Source: Termitomyces sp. T153 (Eukaryota > Basidiomycota > Agaricomycetes > Agaricales > Lyophyllaceae). From it: a stretch of DNA of 64,000 nt. The position numbers and the translations under genes were made by a program. This document shows positions 1 through 12,299 of the stretch, piece by piece. Location of the stretch: positions 62,001 to 126,000 of the forward strand of contig JACKQL020000088.1 of NCBI GenBank assembly GCA_018296165.2, read 5' to 3'. The notes beneath the pieces are model-generated. The model had not been told where the DNA came from and did no database searches. It saw only the letters and a program-made list of their open reading frames with translations. How positions within the stretch are numbered: the first letter of the stretch is position 1; every line of letters starts with the position of its first letter.

Positions 1-1010
1 AAGTTGGATGCTGCTGGGGCCCCTGTTGTTGCTCAAGCAGCTGCTTGCTGGGTGACAAAGAATTCCTTGTCATGCAGATCTCATTGCACTGGTGGCCTAA
101 ACTCCTGAGGAAGCACACCAGACATTACATGGGTCCTTGATCCAAGGACCTTGACCATACCAGCTTCTGATCCTAGAGGAACATTGGCTGGGAAGGCAAT
201 TAGAGTGGTAATAACCATGGAGTTGTCTGCCTCTATTGACGTTACAGCTAGCTACATAGTGCCAGCTCTTTTTGTGGAGGGCCTTGATGTTCCCTCCTTT
301 GTGGCCACTGGTTTTGGCAGCTTCACTTAGGTCACCACTAGCTTAGATGGCCCAGCAGAGAACAAGGCCACCTTGAAATCAGGGTGCTTGTCCATTCTCT
401 AGTCATCACCAGCAGGCACCATATCATTGTAGGGCATGAGTGGTGCCCTCTAGGTTGAGGATTCCTTGACAAACACAGAGGGCTTAGTACAAGCCTTCTT
501 TGCCTCTGGCAGGTTAGGAGGGGTTTCTACACACTTCCCCTTTCCCAATGCTGAATAGAAGAGGTCTGTGTGGGCCTCATCCCTTTGATTTCAAACAACA
601 TCAAGTTTATTCAGAACTTGAGCTAGTGCTAGCTGCACTACAGAATTGTCAAGGGTATCAGCACTGATGTCCTCTGGAACTCTGGCTTCATGAAGCTACT
701 GGAGCAGGTGAGTGAGCTGCTCATCCATGGCAATCAAAGGCTCAGGCTCTTTTGCTTTGCCCTTGCCCTTCTCCTTTGCAGAGAAGCATTGCTCAACTGT
801 CTTTCAGATGATCAATGAGGGAGTGCTACAGTTGCAGACAATCAAACACAACAATTTTGATATCTTTGGATTGGGAATTTTTCTGGAAAAACTAAGGCCA
901 GATCTGAACTCAGCACACTGAAATATGTCAAAAAACACTCTTCCAAAGTTTTTCCCACAATCTTTTTGAACTGCCAAAATTTTTGGGTATTTACATAGCA
1001 TCTACCCCAC
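1..1010 (-). pseudogene. Degenerate coding relic of unknown repeat
   Basis: The minus strand can be read here as one long, mildly interrupted frame. It has a Lys/Gly-rich stretch near position 760 followed by an acidic, leucine-rich stretch (for example AMDEQLTHLLQ, then PEDISADTLDNSVV) and continues off the left edge of the window, with scattered TGA and TAG stops. The composition resembles a retroelement structural (gag-like) protein, but I see no zinc knuckle or other diagnostic motif. There are almost no CpG dinucleotides (none in the first 180 bases). It lies just downstream of the DDE transposase relic on the same strand, but nothing shows that the two belong to one element. Confidence 0.3.
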
Positions 1011-1026
1011 TCATATTCAGTTGAGA

Positions 1027-3127
1027 ACAGCTTCAATAGACATCATAGCACACTGAGAAACTTGATGATGCTGCTTTTGCTGCCTAATAGCCCATGCAGC
1101 TGCTTTTCCAGTGAGTCCTTTGCAGTAAGCACTCATAAACCACCAAGATCAGTTGATAAAGTACTATATCACAATATCTGAACATGCATTGAGATATGTT
1201 TCAGCAGCTTCTTTTGCCTCAGCAAATGTTTTCTTTGGCACTTTCCTGTACTTATATTTGACCCAACTCCAATACTTCATAACATTAATATCAGCTATAG
1301 TTTGAGTAATCAATGCAAAAATACATACCATCTTAATTGGGTTGAGTTCACAATGAAACTTTGGCAAGAAGATACATTCATGCCCACAACTCTTGATCAA
1401 AGTCTCAAGTTCTGAAATTTGATTAGTAAAGTCTTCTTGATGACTGAGGATCCAAGCCATGCCACAGTTGTGATTCTCAACTGGACATATGGGGGAACAC
1501 TTGGCTCAGATGTTCTGAATGTTGAATCCATGTTCTTCAAGGACTTGTTGAAGGCCTTTTGGTTGACTATCAGGAAGAGTCATCTTTTGCACTTTTCCTC
1601 TGTGCTCCAAGTATGGATTTGAATTAGGAATGATTGTATCACACTGTTTTCTTTGCTTGCCACCATCAGATTTGTTCATCTCAAAAGCTTTGAGTGCATC
1701 AGATGGCAGAGATGCATGTGCTGAAGATTGATCAAAGATGAAGAGGCCAACACAATCTGGGTGTGCTATCTTGAATACTTAGATGGTGTGATCCATTTGA
1801 GCAAGAAAGCTGTTTAGCATTCTACTATGCATCACTATTAGAGCCAGGATAAATGATCTTTCAAGCTTTTTCAATGACAATATTATCAGCATCACAGTAA
1901 ATCAAGTGTCCATCCTCAGCATTAATGAAATCAGAGATATGAATGAGCCTTCCTCATCCTTTTTTCTGCAAAATAGTTCATCTTTTTCTAGCCTTTAGTA
2001 CAGACTTAGTGATATTTCTGCACATTTTTGAGTAAAAATACTTATCAAGCACTCCATTTCTATTCATTCGCTGTGAAGCATGATTCATCTTGGAAATTAG
2101 CAATGATCTCCTTCTCTCCAGGCTTCAGTTCTGGTGGTACATGCTTCAAATCAGGTCCTTCAAATTTTGCCATCCATGCTTCAAACTCAGCCATTGCAGG
2201 AAGGAAGACATTCTGTCTATATGCCACAACATCAGCATGTTCATGACCATCCATATATACTCCCTTTTTTAGTAATGTTTGCCACCATCCAAGCTTGATT
2301 AGCCATTGATGAGCAGTGTGCTCACTCAAAGGCCTTTTGGGAATTATTGAGAGGGCAGGAAAAATGGTGTCATTCAATGCATGTTGGAAGCAGGAAGGAG
2401 TGACTTTGCCAGTGGTCTGTGACTTCAACCAGTCAAATGCAGCTTTCTTGACTTGTTCATCTGATGGCAGGGTCCATGAATTTCACAAACCTCCATGCTT
2501 TTCTTTTGAAAGCTGCTCAAAGATTTGATAGTGGCATGCAATTGCCCAAATCTTCTGTGCCCAATGAACACCCTCTCCTTCATGCCACTGTTGAGCCAAC
2601 TCAAGGCTAGCTGCAATTTTGCCATATCATTTCAGATGCAAGATTGCAAAGCCACCAAGTGCCAGGCCCTTTCACATATGTCAATGGTTGTGAACCTTTG
2701 ATTTGATCATTGATCAATCACCATCACAATCAGCACATTATTCAAACACACCTATTGTCTTTCTCTTCTTGGTCCTGAGCTCTCAAAGCAACTAATTCTC
2801 ATCATTTGGATCATCTCCCAGCTGTTGAGCTATTTCAATAAACTTCTCAGTGAGATTCTTGTCATCCCAATCCTGGTCATTGTCAAGTTCTTCCAGTTTA
2901 GTATCCATACCAAGATCCTCCATAGTCTCTTCATCCAGAGCAAATCTCTTCTGGAATTCCCATGTCAATTCATCATCACTACCATCATCTGGACTAGGTG
3001 CATGAGATTGATATCTAGATCCATCACTTGGCAGACTGACAGCATTAGAACTAGCAGCAGGCTTTTGATTTTGAAGATCAGAGATATTACACTTCTGTTT
3101 GAGTGGACAACTGTGTTTCATTGCCAA
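1027..3127 (-). pseudogene. DDE-superfamily transposase relic, inactive
   Basis: This is a broken transposase of a DDE family that is abundant in basidiomycete genomes. From the N-terminus on the minus strand: an acidic segment (2792-3127), a helical segment (2425-2625), a block reading KLGWWQTLLKKGVYMDGHE followed by FQDESCF (2060-2428), and the C-terminal block FLPKFHCELNPIKM (1164-1460). The relic seems to end near 1030. The pieces lie in different frames separated by stops. The Glu expected in the LNPIE motif, taken to be the third acidic catalytic residue, reads Lys. No terminal inverted repeats were found. The copy is CpG-depleted. Family assignment rests on remembered motif similarity; inactivity is seen directly. 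Confidence 0.7.
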
Positions 3128-3352
3128 GATCAGAAGATAGTGAGGTCCAACTTTGTTAAATTTTTGTGAGGGAAATAAGTCATTGATTGCTCAATGTTAT
3201 TACAGAATCAGAATCATAATCAGATAATCAAAAGCTTGTGATTCCACACTTTTGTGGATTTTTTCCAAATTTTTTGTGGGGACTGCCAAATTTTGAAGGT
3301 CCCAGTATGTTGTAACTACAATTTCAAGAGATATGCTCATGCAAACCAACTT

Positions 3353-3357
3353 GTTAG
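3353..3357. repeat. Target-site duplication of SP1, left copy
   Basis: GTTAG precedes the LTR and is repeated exactly at 11161-11165 after the other LTR. A 5-bp duplication is the usual size for Ty3-type integrases. Confidence 0.9.
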
Positions 3358-4492
3358 TGTCAGGTTCCGCTGACCACGGGGGCTCAGCTACACTGGGCAA
3401 GTCCTTACTAGGTGGACATGATTCCCTGCACTGACAACTGGGCACCTGGAGGTGTTCCAAACATTGGGGACTTGTGAGGATAGTTAGTGGAGATTGGTCT
3501 GAGCAAGTCCAGGAAGGTCCAGAGGAGTAGAGGATGAGTTGCGGGGATGGGGGATGGGCTTGGTGGGGTTCAGGCATAAGTCTGTCTGTGAGTATTGCGG
3601 GTGCAAAGGAGGCGGAGGCTACATGAATGACAGGAGCAGAGCCGGAGTTCTGATGGGGGATCAATGGGGATTGATGGGGTTTGGAGCCAAGTGTGTAGCA
3701 GGGTCTGGAGTTGGTAAAAGAGTGTTGGAGGTTTGTAATCATAACTGCAGAGTTTGTGAGGACATTATGGTTGAGAGGACTTGAACATGATAGACAGAAT
3801 CAAATGAGATGAGACAGAGTCAAACAAAACAAGACAAGAACAAGAATAGATTCAGGTGGAGACATGGAATGATAATGAAATGATAACAGAATAGAGACGA
3901 GATAAGACCGGGAGACTGAGAATAAGAAAAACAAGACATGGAACACAAAACACGAGAAGAAACAATCAGAAACACATCAGGAAAGGCAAGTAGGTAGATA
4001 AGTAATCTCAAGACTAGAGTACAAGGAGCTACTCTACATCTTATATACTGACTACTGAAGAGCTCCGGGAACATTGGCTGTGGTGGCAGGGCTTGGCAGA
4101 GCTTGATGGAGTTGATGGGTGTCCATTACAACCAGAGGGCAGGCCGCATTGATATGTTGATGGGATCAATTGTTGACGTGGTCTGTTCTGAGGTTGTTGT
4201 GATACTCCAGGGTAAGTCAGAGGAGCCAGGGTGTTGAGTCGATGACATGTAATGGGGTCAGGCATGGTGGGGGAGTGGTCCTAGGGGCTCAGAAAATCCA
4301 GGGAGAGTGCTGGCAGCTGCGGGGAAGACATTGGAGTTGGCCAGGGGGCTGTTGGAGTTAGCCGAGAATGCATCAGAGTTAGCCAGAGTAGGCGCAGAGT
4401 GCTGGGGAAGTTTGATGAAGCATTGGGGGGGGTTCTGGGGGAACAGGAATTTGTCAGGCAATGTATGGGGGTTCTGTGAATGGGTTGTGACA
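3358..4492 (-). repeat. SP1 left LTR (3' LTR in element sense)
   Basis: It aligns along its whole length with 10024-11160. Differences are mostly transitions, many at CpG sites (for example CCGCTGACCACGG here and CTGCTGACTATGG in the other copy). It contains the same TATA-like box and transcript-start block as the other LTR (block at 4003-4015). Confidence 0.92.
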
Positions 4493-4505
4493 TCACCCCC
4501 CCTTC
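4493..4505 (-). other. SP1 polypurine tract
   Basis: On the minus strand this reads GAAGGGGGGGTGA directly before the LTR, which is the expected place for priming of plus-strand DNA synthesis. It fixes the orientation of SP1 as minus. Confidence 0.65.
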
Positions 4506-5220
4506 AGCATCAAACTCTCGAGACGTGAGGAGCAGGTCGGGGATTGGCAGGAGTGTGGGAGTTGAAGCCAAGTAATATTGATCAATCCACAGCAAGTGAT
4601 GGTGGCATGGGAGGTGAAGTCAAAGCATGGCCACTGCTTCATCAGGGGGTTCTTCCTAATCAATTAAAAAGCCTTGGACATACCCTGGGGCTTCCCAAAT
4701 CCTTTGTCATGTCCTCTCCCAGTTACTCAGCCAGTTCCCCTGCCCCATTGATTTCAGACACAGACGTGGTGATCATGTACAACAGCAAGGGGGAGGAGTT
4801 TGAGCGTTGGCGCCGAGCTGGTGCTATATACTGGAGTCATGAGCAGTATTGACTTGTTTTCTCGGGGTGGCTAATGGAGCTTTGCAGAGTTGTCCATGGT
4901 GGTGGTCGGTTCCTCAGGGGGTCCTAGACAGGCCAAATTCCATCCTGTAGTGCCCCAATTGGCGGCAGGGGATGCGGAAGGGGTCCCACCATTGCAGTGA
5001 ATTCCTCAGGTGGAGGTGACAGCAGAGGAGTTTGCAAGGGCATTGGCATGGGCTCAGGGCCCCCTGACACTGGAATGGTGCCAAAATGAGGCCCCAGTGA
5101 GTCTTTGAGTTCTCCTTTGTCATGTGTGCTGATTCATTGTTCTTAGTGTGTTCTCTGTACATGGTGGGGCGAGGCCTGCATCTTCAATGCGCCCTCCATG
5201 GGCTCATGGTGTGACACTTC

Positions 5221-5526
5221 CATTTGCCTTCTGTGTCGCACAAGCCATGAGAAGTGCTCAATCTCATTGGAGTGGCAAGCAGTGTGCATTGCCATGGAGC
5301 AGGGGTGGGACAAGGACTGGGTGCAGAGTTAGCTGGGTGAGGCATGGAAGACCTGGGTGTCGGGGGAGGGGACCATTTGCCTTCTGTGTTGCACAAGCTA
5401 CGAGAAGTGCTTGATCTCATTGGAGTGGCGAGCAGCGTGCATTGCTGCGGAGCAGGGGTGGGACAAGGACTGGGTGCGGAGTCAGCTGGGCGAGGCATGA
5501 AAGACCTGGGTGTTGGGGGAGGGGAG
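5221..5526. repeat. 153-bp tandem duplication inside SP1
   Basis: Two adjacent units, 5221-5373 and 5374-5526, both start CATTTGCCTTCTGTGT and contain GAGCAGGGGTGGGACAAGGA. They differ mainly by transitions. Overlapping long G-rich frames on the plus strand here are by-products of composition and I do not call them genes. Confidence 0.75.
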
Positions 5527-8500
5527 CACAGGGTGGTCTGCAGGGCAGGTGGGGCCTCCATAGGGTGGGTGGAGGGAGGGGGCATCCTTGGTGGTGGACT
5601 GTGGGAAGCAGAGAGCTTCCCTGCTGTTGGGGGCAGGGCCCAGCAAGAGGCTGCAGAGGCACAAGCCAATGGTGGGTCCTCTGGGGTTTCACATTTTCTC
5701 TCCTACCCCGGGTGTGCCCTTGGGACGGGTGTCAAGTTCTCCAGAGCCCTCGCCTTTAATCACAGAGGTCTTCCTTCACAAGCAGGCGGAGGTTCTAACA
5801 GCAGCATTGACAGCATGGGAGGGGGAGCTTCACCAGGCAAGGGAGGATTGAGATGCAGTGCAGGCAGAGAAGGAGGTGTTGGAGCAGGCCCAGAACACCT
5901 CAGAGTGAGTGGTGATGGAGCAAGCGCCAGAGGTATGGGGCTTGTGGGAGTGTCTGACGCAGCAGGAGGTGCAGCCCATGGAGGAGGCGGAGGAGCAGGG
6001 AATGGTGCTGGAGGGTGGTTCACTGTGGGCGGAGTTGGAGGCAGCAAGGCAGAGGGAGGATTGGCTGGCCAATGAGGCCACTTCAGAGCATGTGGGGATC
6101 CTTTGTAAGTGTCTTTCCCAATTCCTGTCCATTACTAAAATGGGTTGTTTTTGGGGTCAGGCTGGGTGCGGGAGCACCAGGTTCTTTTGGATGGTGCCTC
6201 CACAGCATTTGCATCAATCCAAGATGGGTTGGCACAGATGTCCGGGAGTCAGCCTCTGGAGTTGCAGCAGGGGATGGCAGGGGCAGGAAGGTTGCTGGTG
6301 GGGCATTGGTGGCATAATGCAGTGGCCCCAGGGTTATGGTGGGAAGTGGCAGCAGATGTGGGGGAGGCTTTGCTGGGGTTGGTGGAGGTCTTGGTGGTGG
6401 TGCAGGCCCAGATGGAGATTGATTTGGGGGTGGGAGTGGTGGGGGTTCTGGGGGAAGGGTGAGGAGGCAGTTGGGCCCTGCTTCTTGTCGTCTTCGAGTT
6501 CGCTGCCTTATTCTGCCTTGTATTATATTTTTTCTTGTACTTTTCAATATGTCTTTGTCATTCCTGGGTGTGTGAAGTGAGACTTTCATTGTGTGAGGGT
6601 AAGTAAAACATGCAGGGATGCTGGTGGGAGTTGAATCCCTAGTGGATCCAGAGGCGGGGGTTAAGCCCACTAATGCTGTCTGTGTTGGCTAGTCCTGGGG
6701 TTGTCGGGACGGAGCAGAGTGCCATGGGAAGGGTTCCCAAGGCTCAGCGGGAGTGTTGGGAGTCTTTCTGCAGAGTTCTGTGGCATTTTTGGGTGGCATT
6801 GCTGGGTTTGATTCTCAGGGCTTCAGACCCAGGGTGTAGGGGTTTGCTTCAGTCTGTGGCAGAGATGTGCGTTGTGCTGGTTCAAGGGGGTGGACCTCCG
6901 AGTCTTTGACATGTGTATGGAGTGGTTGGGGCTTTGGTCTTTTGTTGGTGCAGCTGGCAGGGGGGGGGCAGAGGTCTTCTAGCAGTCTGGCCTTTATGCC
7001 GACACAGGTGGCGGGGTGGCAGAGGTCCTTTTTAATTACAGTGGGGGTGGTGGAGTGAGGCTTGTCCTTGGGGCGTAGTTGGTTAGAGGAGGGAGTTCCT
7101 AGTGGCTTAGTGGCAGAGCTCCTGGAGTAGGGTGGTCCCTGTAATAAGTTGGTGGGGGGCTGTTTTCCATGCCATCTATGCTGTGGGTTTGGTCAGCATG
7201 GAGGTGGAGGTACTCCCTTAGGGTGAGGGTTGCGTTTCCTTGGTTGGGGTTGCCTGGAGGTTTACGTTTGGGTGGGGTTGTGCATGATGGGGTGTTGTCA
7301 AGCTCTGGAGTATTGTATTTGTGGGCAGGCATGCTTGGGTGGTGCTTTGGTGTGCTTCAGAGTGTTGATGATGAGGGGGTGGGGTGTGGGGTGATCAGTC
7401 CTGACCAGTTCCTTTGGGTCCAGAGTCAAAGTTTGAGGGTTCCAGGTCATCTATGTGACATTGCTTTCCTGACCAAGGGTAAGTCCAGAGACAGACAGAG
7501 GGGTCTTACGTATTTCTGACACTCCCTAGAGCTTGGAGGTCTGTTGGGGTTGTATTGGTAGATGCTTCTTTGGGCAGGGGCAGCATGGGGGTTGGTTGGG
7601 GAATGGCTCATCCCAGCAGAGATGCTTTGGGGCTTGTCCTGTGGGTTATTCCTTCTGGAAGTAGGTGGTTCTTTCATCAGGGAAAAAGTTAGCAGTCCCG
7701 GAGTCAACACAAGGGTTGCTTGGTGGGGAGTTTGTTGGTTCTATTGGCTTTGGGGGTGGTGTGGAGCAGAGGAAGGGGTCCAAGGTGCATTTTGTTGGTC
7801 CGCTGTTCCAAGCATGAGTACTGGAGGTCTGGGGTTGATATGGGGGTTGGGATTGGGTCTTAAATTGTGGGTGGGGTTGTGTCATGAATTGGAGGGGAAG
7901 CTCTGGAGTGGGGGTTTTCTTCTAGGTTCACATGAGCACAACAAGTAGATGTTCAATGGACGTTACCACTGAGCAGTGGAGTTGTCATGTAGGAGTGGCA
8001 GGGGCTCCTGGGGCCAAGCTTGGATGGGGGGGAGCTAGTCTAGTGGTCTTCTGGGGTTTTGGGTGAGTCTGACCATCATCTCTCCATGCAAAATATTTGC
8101 TGCGTTGGGGGGAGATGGTTGTTCACAATTGTTGGAGGGCGGCAGGGAAGTTGGTTGTGGGGGAGCATTGGTTTGGGACTCCCCAGGAGTTATAGCGGAG
8201 TTGGGGCAATTCTTTATTCATGCTCCAGAGCAGCCTGGAGGTTGTTGCAAATGTGGGTGGGAGGTTGATCATTTCTTTGGAGGGCATCATTGGTCTCTTG
8301 ATTGTTGTGGCAGAGTCAGCAGGGCCACTTCATTATTCTTGGCTTTGGGGTTGGTCTCTGTCGGGTGTAGTTGGATTTGCTAGAGGTGTTGTAAATCTTG
8401 GGAGGAAGCTACTTCGAGGGTCCCAGAGTTTCTTCTCTTTTTGGGGAGCGTTTTGCATTGGGGGAGGGGAGTGGGATGGTGGCAGGGCTGGGACTCTGAG

Positions 8501-10010
8501 GGCAGGATTGCAGCATGTGACATTCTTTGCCATCTTTTAGATGTTGATTTGGGGTGGGTGGCAATGGGGAGAAGCACTACTCACTTCTTGGAGAAGGCAT
8601 CAGCAACTTTAGGGTACTCTAGAGAGATTACTTCGCATGGAGTTGGTTTCTGAATACTCCATTGGTGTGGTCCCTGCTTGATAGACATCTTCCCACATAG
8701 GGGCAGGGTCATACGGAGCTGGTGGTCAGTGATTTATGCTTGTGGGGTAGAAGCTACAGGGGCCTCAGTGTTGAGCTGGCATCATAGGTCCCCTTGGTTG
8801 GATGTCAGAGTCAAAGCGGGGGCTCTGGAGTTGTGTTGCTAGGGTCCAGAGTGGGTTGGAGGGGTGGATCAGGGCAGCTCCGAGTTGGCGCAGGGTTATT
8901 TGGGCTGTCAATCCTGGTGGGGAAGTCCTCCACAGATGTCAGAGCATATGCTCTTTGGATCATCAGGACATTTAAGTGGGTTGATTGATGGTCTCTGGGA
9001 TGATGGTGGGGCTTCTCCCTCCCTTATATGAACAAGGTCAGCGAATTTAGAGTACCCCAGGGAACTACTTTGTATAAGGCCATCTTTCCTATGGTTTGTT
9101 CTGGTGGGGCAACTCCTATGCTGGAGTTCTCATTGTGGGAGGTGGCATAGTCAGAAGGCAGGGTCCACATCTGATGGTGTGCAGGGAGGGTTGGCATCAA
9201 AGATCTTCAATGTCAGGGGTTCCGGATCAAATGGGGGGTGTCAAAGTAGTGGGCAGGACTCCAGAGCTGTTCCTTATCGAGAGTCAGGGTGCCATGTTTC
9301 TCCTTGTTAAATTTGGAGTTGTGCTTTGGGAGTTGGGGTGGAGGTGTGTATCTCTTCCTTCCTTGATTGCCTAGAAGCCTGGGGGTTCCAGGGTTGTTGG
9401 GGTCGGGTCGGAGGCATCGGACTCCTTTCATTTGTTGGGCAGAAGTGACAGCCAAGTTGGCCAGGGGGTCCTAACTGATCCCAGAAGGGGTTTCTATAAT
9501 TTGGGGCATAGCATTGGTCTTGGCATCTTGTGTTATTGTGGGTGGGGCTGCTGGGTTGAGCTTGATTCCAATCAATGGTGGGGCTAGCCTGGAGGGTGGT
9601 CTTTTCTTGGGGAGGGTTGTGGGTGAAAGTTGGATGATCTATTGTGTGGTGTTGGAGAAGTTGTTGAGCAATGGACCAAATTGTTGCCAGGATCTTGGTG
9701 AAGCCTTGGTAATGCTGGGTTCAGTCTTTGCAGGAAAGTGGAGCTGGCAGAGAAGGTACAGGAAGGGCAGTTTGCAGGAGTGGTGTAGGGTTGAACATGG
9801 GTTGGGGAGGGTGTCTGTGGAGAGAGCCGATGTATGGGTGTAGCCAGAGCGAAAGGGACGTTTTGGTGTCAGATCCGCAACTCAGTGTGCCTTGGCAAAT
9901 GGGGGAGGGCCATATAAGAGTTTCCAGGCACGGGTTGACTATAGGCATCCAAATTGTTTGGTGGATGTGTGTGCAGGGTACGTGCAGACATCATAAATGG
10001 GGTAAGGTAG

Positions 10011-10023
10011 AGTCTTGAGATTA
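10011..10023 (-). other. SP1 self-complementary primer-binding site
   Basis: On the minus strand, TAATCTCAAGACT lies immediately next to the end of the LTR. It does not start with the TGG expected of a tRNA-primed site. It is the exact 13-nt reverse complement of the block at the inferred 5' end of the transcript (10681-10669). This is the arrangement known from Tf1/sushi elements, where the mRNA 5' end folds back to prime reverse transcription. Confidence 0.8.
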
Positions 10024-11160
10024 TGTCAGGTTCTGCTGACTATGGGGGCTCAGCTACACTGGGCAAGTCTTTACTAGGTGGACATGATTCTCTGCACTGA
10101 CAACTGCACACCTGGAGGTGTTTCAAACATTGGGGACTTGTGAGAATAGTTAGTGGAGATTGGTCTGAGCAAGTCCAGGAAGGTCCGGAGGAGTAGAGGA
10201 TGAGTTGCGGGGATGGAGGACAGGCTTGGTGGGGTTCAGGCATAAGTCTGTGTGTGAGTATTGCAGGTGCAAAGGAGGTGGAGGCTACACAAATGACAGG
10301 AGTGGAGCTGGAGTTCTGACAGGGGATCAACGGGGATTGATGGGGTTCAGAGCCAAGCATGTAGCAGGGTCCAGAGTTGGTAAAAGAGTGTTGGAGGTTT
10401 GTAATCATAACTGTGGAGTTCATGAGGACGTTATAGTCGAGAGGACTTGAACACAATAGACAGAATCAAATGAGATAAGACAAAGTCAAACAAAACAAGA
10501 TGAGAACAAGAATAGATTCAGGTGGAGATACAGAATGATAATGAAATGATAATGGAATAGAGACAAGATAAGACTGGGAGACTGAGAATGAGGGAAACAA
10601 GACATGGAACACAAAACACAAGAAGAAACAATCAGAAACACATCAGGAAAGGCAGGTAGGTAGATAAGTAATCTCAAGACTAGAGTACAAGGAGCTACTC
10701 TATGTCTTATATACTCACTACTGAAGAGCTCCGGGAACATTGGCTGCGGTGGCAGGGCTTGGTGGAGCTTGACAGAGTCGACAGGTGTTGGTTATGACCA
10801 GAGGGCAGGCTGTGTTGATATGTTGATGGGATCAATTGTTGACATGGTCTGTTCTGAGGTTGTCGTGATACTCCAGGGTAAGTCGGAGGAGCCAGGGTGT
10901 CGAGTCAATGACATGTAACGGGGTCAGGCATGGTGGGGGAGTGGTTCCAGGGGCTCAGGAAATCCAGGGGGAGCGCCGGCGGCTGTGGGGAAGACATCAG
11001 AGTTGGCCAGGGGGCTGTTGGAGTTAGCCAAGAATGTGTCAGAGTTGGCCAGAGTAGGCACGGAGTGCTGGGAAAGTTTGACAAAGCATCGGGGGGGGGG
11101 TTCTGGGGGAATGGGGGTTTGTCGGGCAATGTATGGGGGTCCAGGGAATGGGTCATGACA
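10024..11160 (-). repeat. SP1 right LTR (5' LTR in element sense)
   Basis: Direct repeat of 3358-4492. It carries the putative promoter and transcript start and is followed by the second GTTAG. Confidence 0.92.
10669..10713 (-). promoter_or_regulatory. SP1 TATA box and transcript start block
   Basis: On the minus strand TATATAAG (10713-10706) lies 32 nt before AGTCTTGAGATTA (10681-10669). The spacing places RNA initiation at or just before the AGTCTTG block, which is complementary to the primer-binding site. The same TATA-to-block spacing of 32 nt is found in SP2. Confidence 0.72.
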
Positions 11161-11165
11161 GTTAG
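11161..11165. repeat. Target-site duplication of SP1, right copy
   Basis: GTTAG, identical to 3353-3357. Confidence 0.9.
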
Positions 11166-12290
11166 ACCTCAAATAGTATGTTTCTATGATAATACAAGGA
11201 ATTCAGGTACAACTCAACCTTCCAAAATTGGTTGTTTGTTATTGTCATGTTTGATTGTCTGCAACTGTACTCCCTTGTGCTGGTGCAGGCAGTGCTGTTG
11301 CAGTTGCCTTGCCCTTTCCTTTGCTAGTCAAAGCAACCATTGGTCACTCCAATGCACTTGATGATGACAAGAGCATGTCCAACAGATGCATCCTAGTAGG
11401 CAATGGCAGATACAACTACCAAGAAGGTGCCAATGACTGCATCAAAGCTGTGATTGACTCTGGGCCATTGTCATCCACCTAAATTGCCTCTAATGACAAT
11501 GCTGCAGGGACCAAGATCCCTACCTGTGCTGACATAGTGGCAGGTCATCATTGACCTGCCATGCCTATTGTATGGCTGGAACCAGCCACTGGGGGTGGGG
11601 CCACAGCAAACTGTGGCATCATGTACTGTGGGAACTCCTGGGACTACACTGGTTGTGCAGCCACAGGGTATCCAAAGCTAAGCTGAAAGGGGGCTGGTGT
11701 TCCTCCATGTTCTCTTGCTGCTCCTTGAGGGGAGGCCAATGGTTCCTCATACCCTCTGCCTGCTCTGCCTCATTGAGGGGGTAGCCCATATCCCCTCGCT
11801 GGTGGCTGCTGCATTGCTACTGCATAGCTTGGTAGAGCTACATCTCCTGGCACCACTGGCAGTCCTCCGCTTGTGGGCCTCATGTCCCTGTGAGCTGGGG
11901 CCATTCTTCTCATCATTGGGAGTGCTATGTCCCCTGGCACCAAGCCTCCTGCTAGTGCAGCAAAGCCACCAAAGCTAGGGAGTGAGCTACTCCCTGACCC
12001 TCCCCCTCTTGAGCTCTGGACAGAGCTCAACAAATATCCTGGCAGATCTATGTCTGCCTTGCCTGGTCATTTCTTTTTCTTGCCCATGGGGCAAAGATTC
12101 AGTCCTCTCTGTAATGTTGGTATGTAGCACCAACAATGGGGAAGAAGACAAAGTCCAGTTGGACTTTACACTCACCCAAAAATTGGCTGACATAATCATT
12201 GATAGCCACCATTTGCACTCAGCTAAAAAATTGGCTGACATCATCATTGATGGCCACTAGCATGGTGGCCTGTTGATTTTTAGAAGTAAG
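11166..12290. other. Degenerate repeat sequence, unassigned
   Basis: CpG-poor sequence without a convincing gene. On the minus strand an open stretch (about 12100-11770) begins with a Lys-rich run and continues Gly/Ser/Pro-rich (SSRGGGSGSSSLPSFGG, later PPARGYG), which may be a relic of a structural protein. A direct duplication is present: GAAAATTGGCTGACAT-like blocks lie near 12178 and 12226, each followed by ATCATTGAT and a GCCAC block. Before SP1 inserted, this region was contiguous with 3357. Confidence 0.35.
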
Positions 12291-12299
12291 TCAAATTAA

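Larger units (their letters stand above)
3358..11160 (-). mobile_element. SP1: complete self-priming LTR retrotransposon without recognisable gag-pol
   Basis: Two direct repeats of 1135 and 1137 bp (3358-4492 and 10024-11160) start with TGTCAGG and end with TGACA on the plus strand, and a GTTAG duplication flanks the whole. Orientation is minus: a purine run (plus-strand CCCCCCC at 4497-4503) lies just inside the left LTR as a polypurine tract, and the primer-binding site abuts the right LTR. The 5.5-kb interior has no recognisable reverse transcriptase, integrase or gag on either strand. It is G-rich on the plus strand with short proline-rich frames only. It therefore looks like a large non-autonomous derivative. 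SP2 at 60674 is a relative whose interior is alike even in non-coding stretches. Confidence 0.9.

Noticed and set aside
5344..6075. 243-codon open frame on the plus strand
   Set aside because: It lies inside SP1, antisense to the element, consists of Gly/Val/Ala-rich low complexity caused by G-richness, and spans a simple tandem duplication. No domain is visible.
6083..6670. 195-codon proline-rich minus frame in SP1
   Set aside because: It is in the sense orientation of SP1 but is composed of C-rich low-complexity sequence without gag or pol motifs.
7646..7885. VDSGTANFF motif resembling a retroelement aspartic protease (minus strand in SP1)
   Set aside because: It is an isolated short match without flanking protease sequence or any downstream reverse transcriptase, so not enough to call a pol relic. 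It would be worth revisiting with a CpG-corrected consensus.
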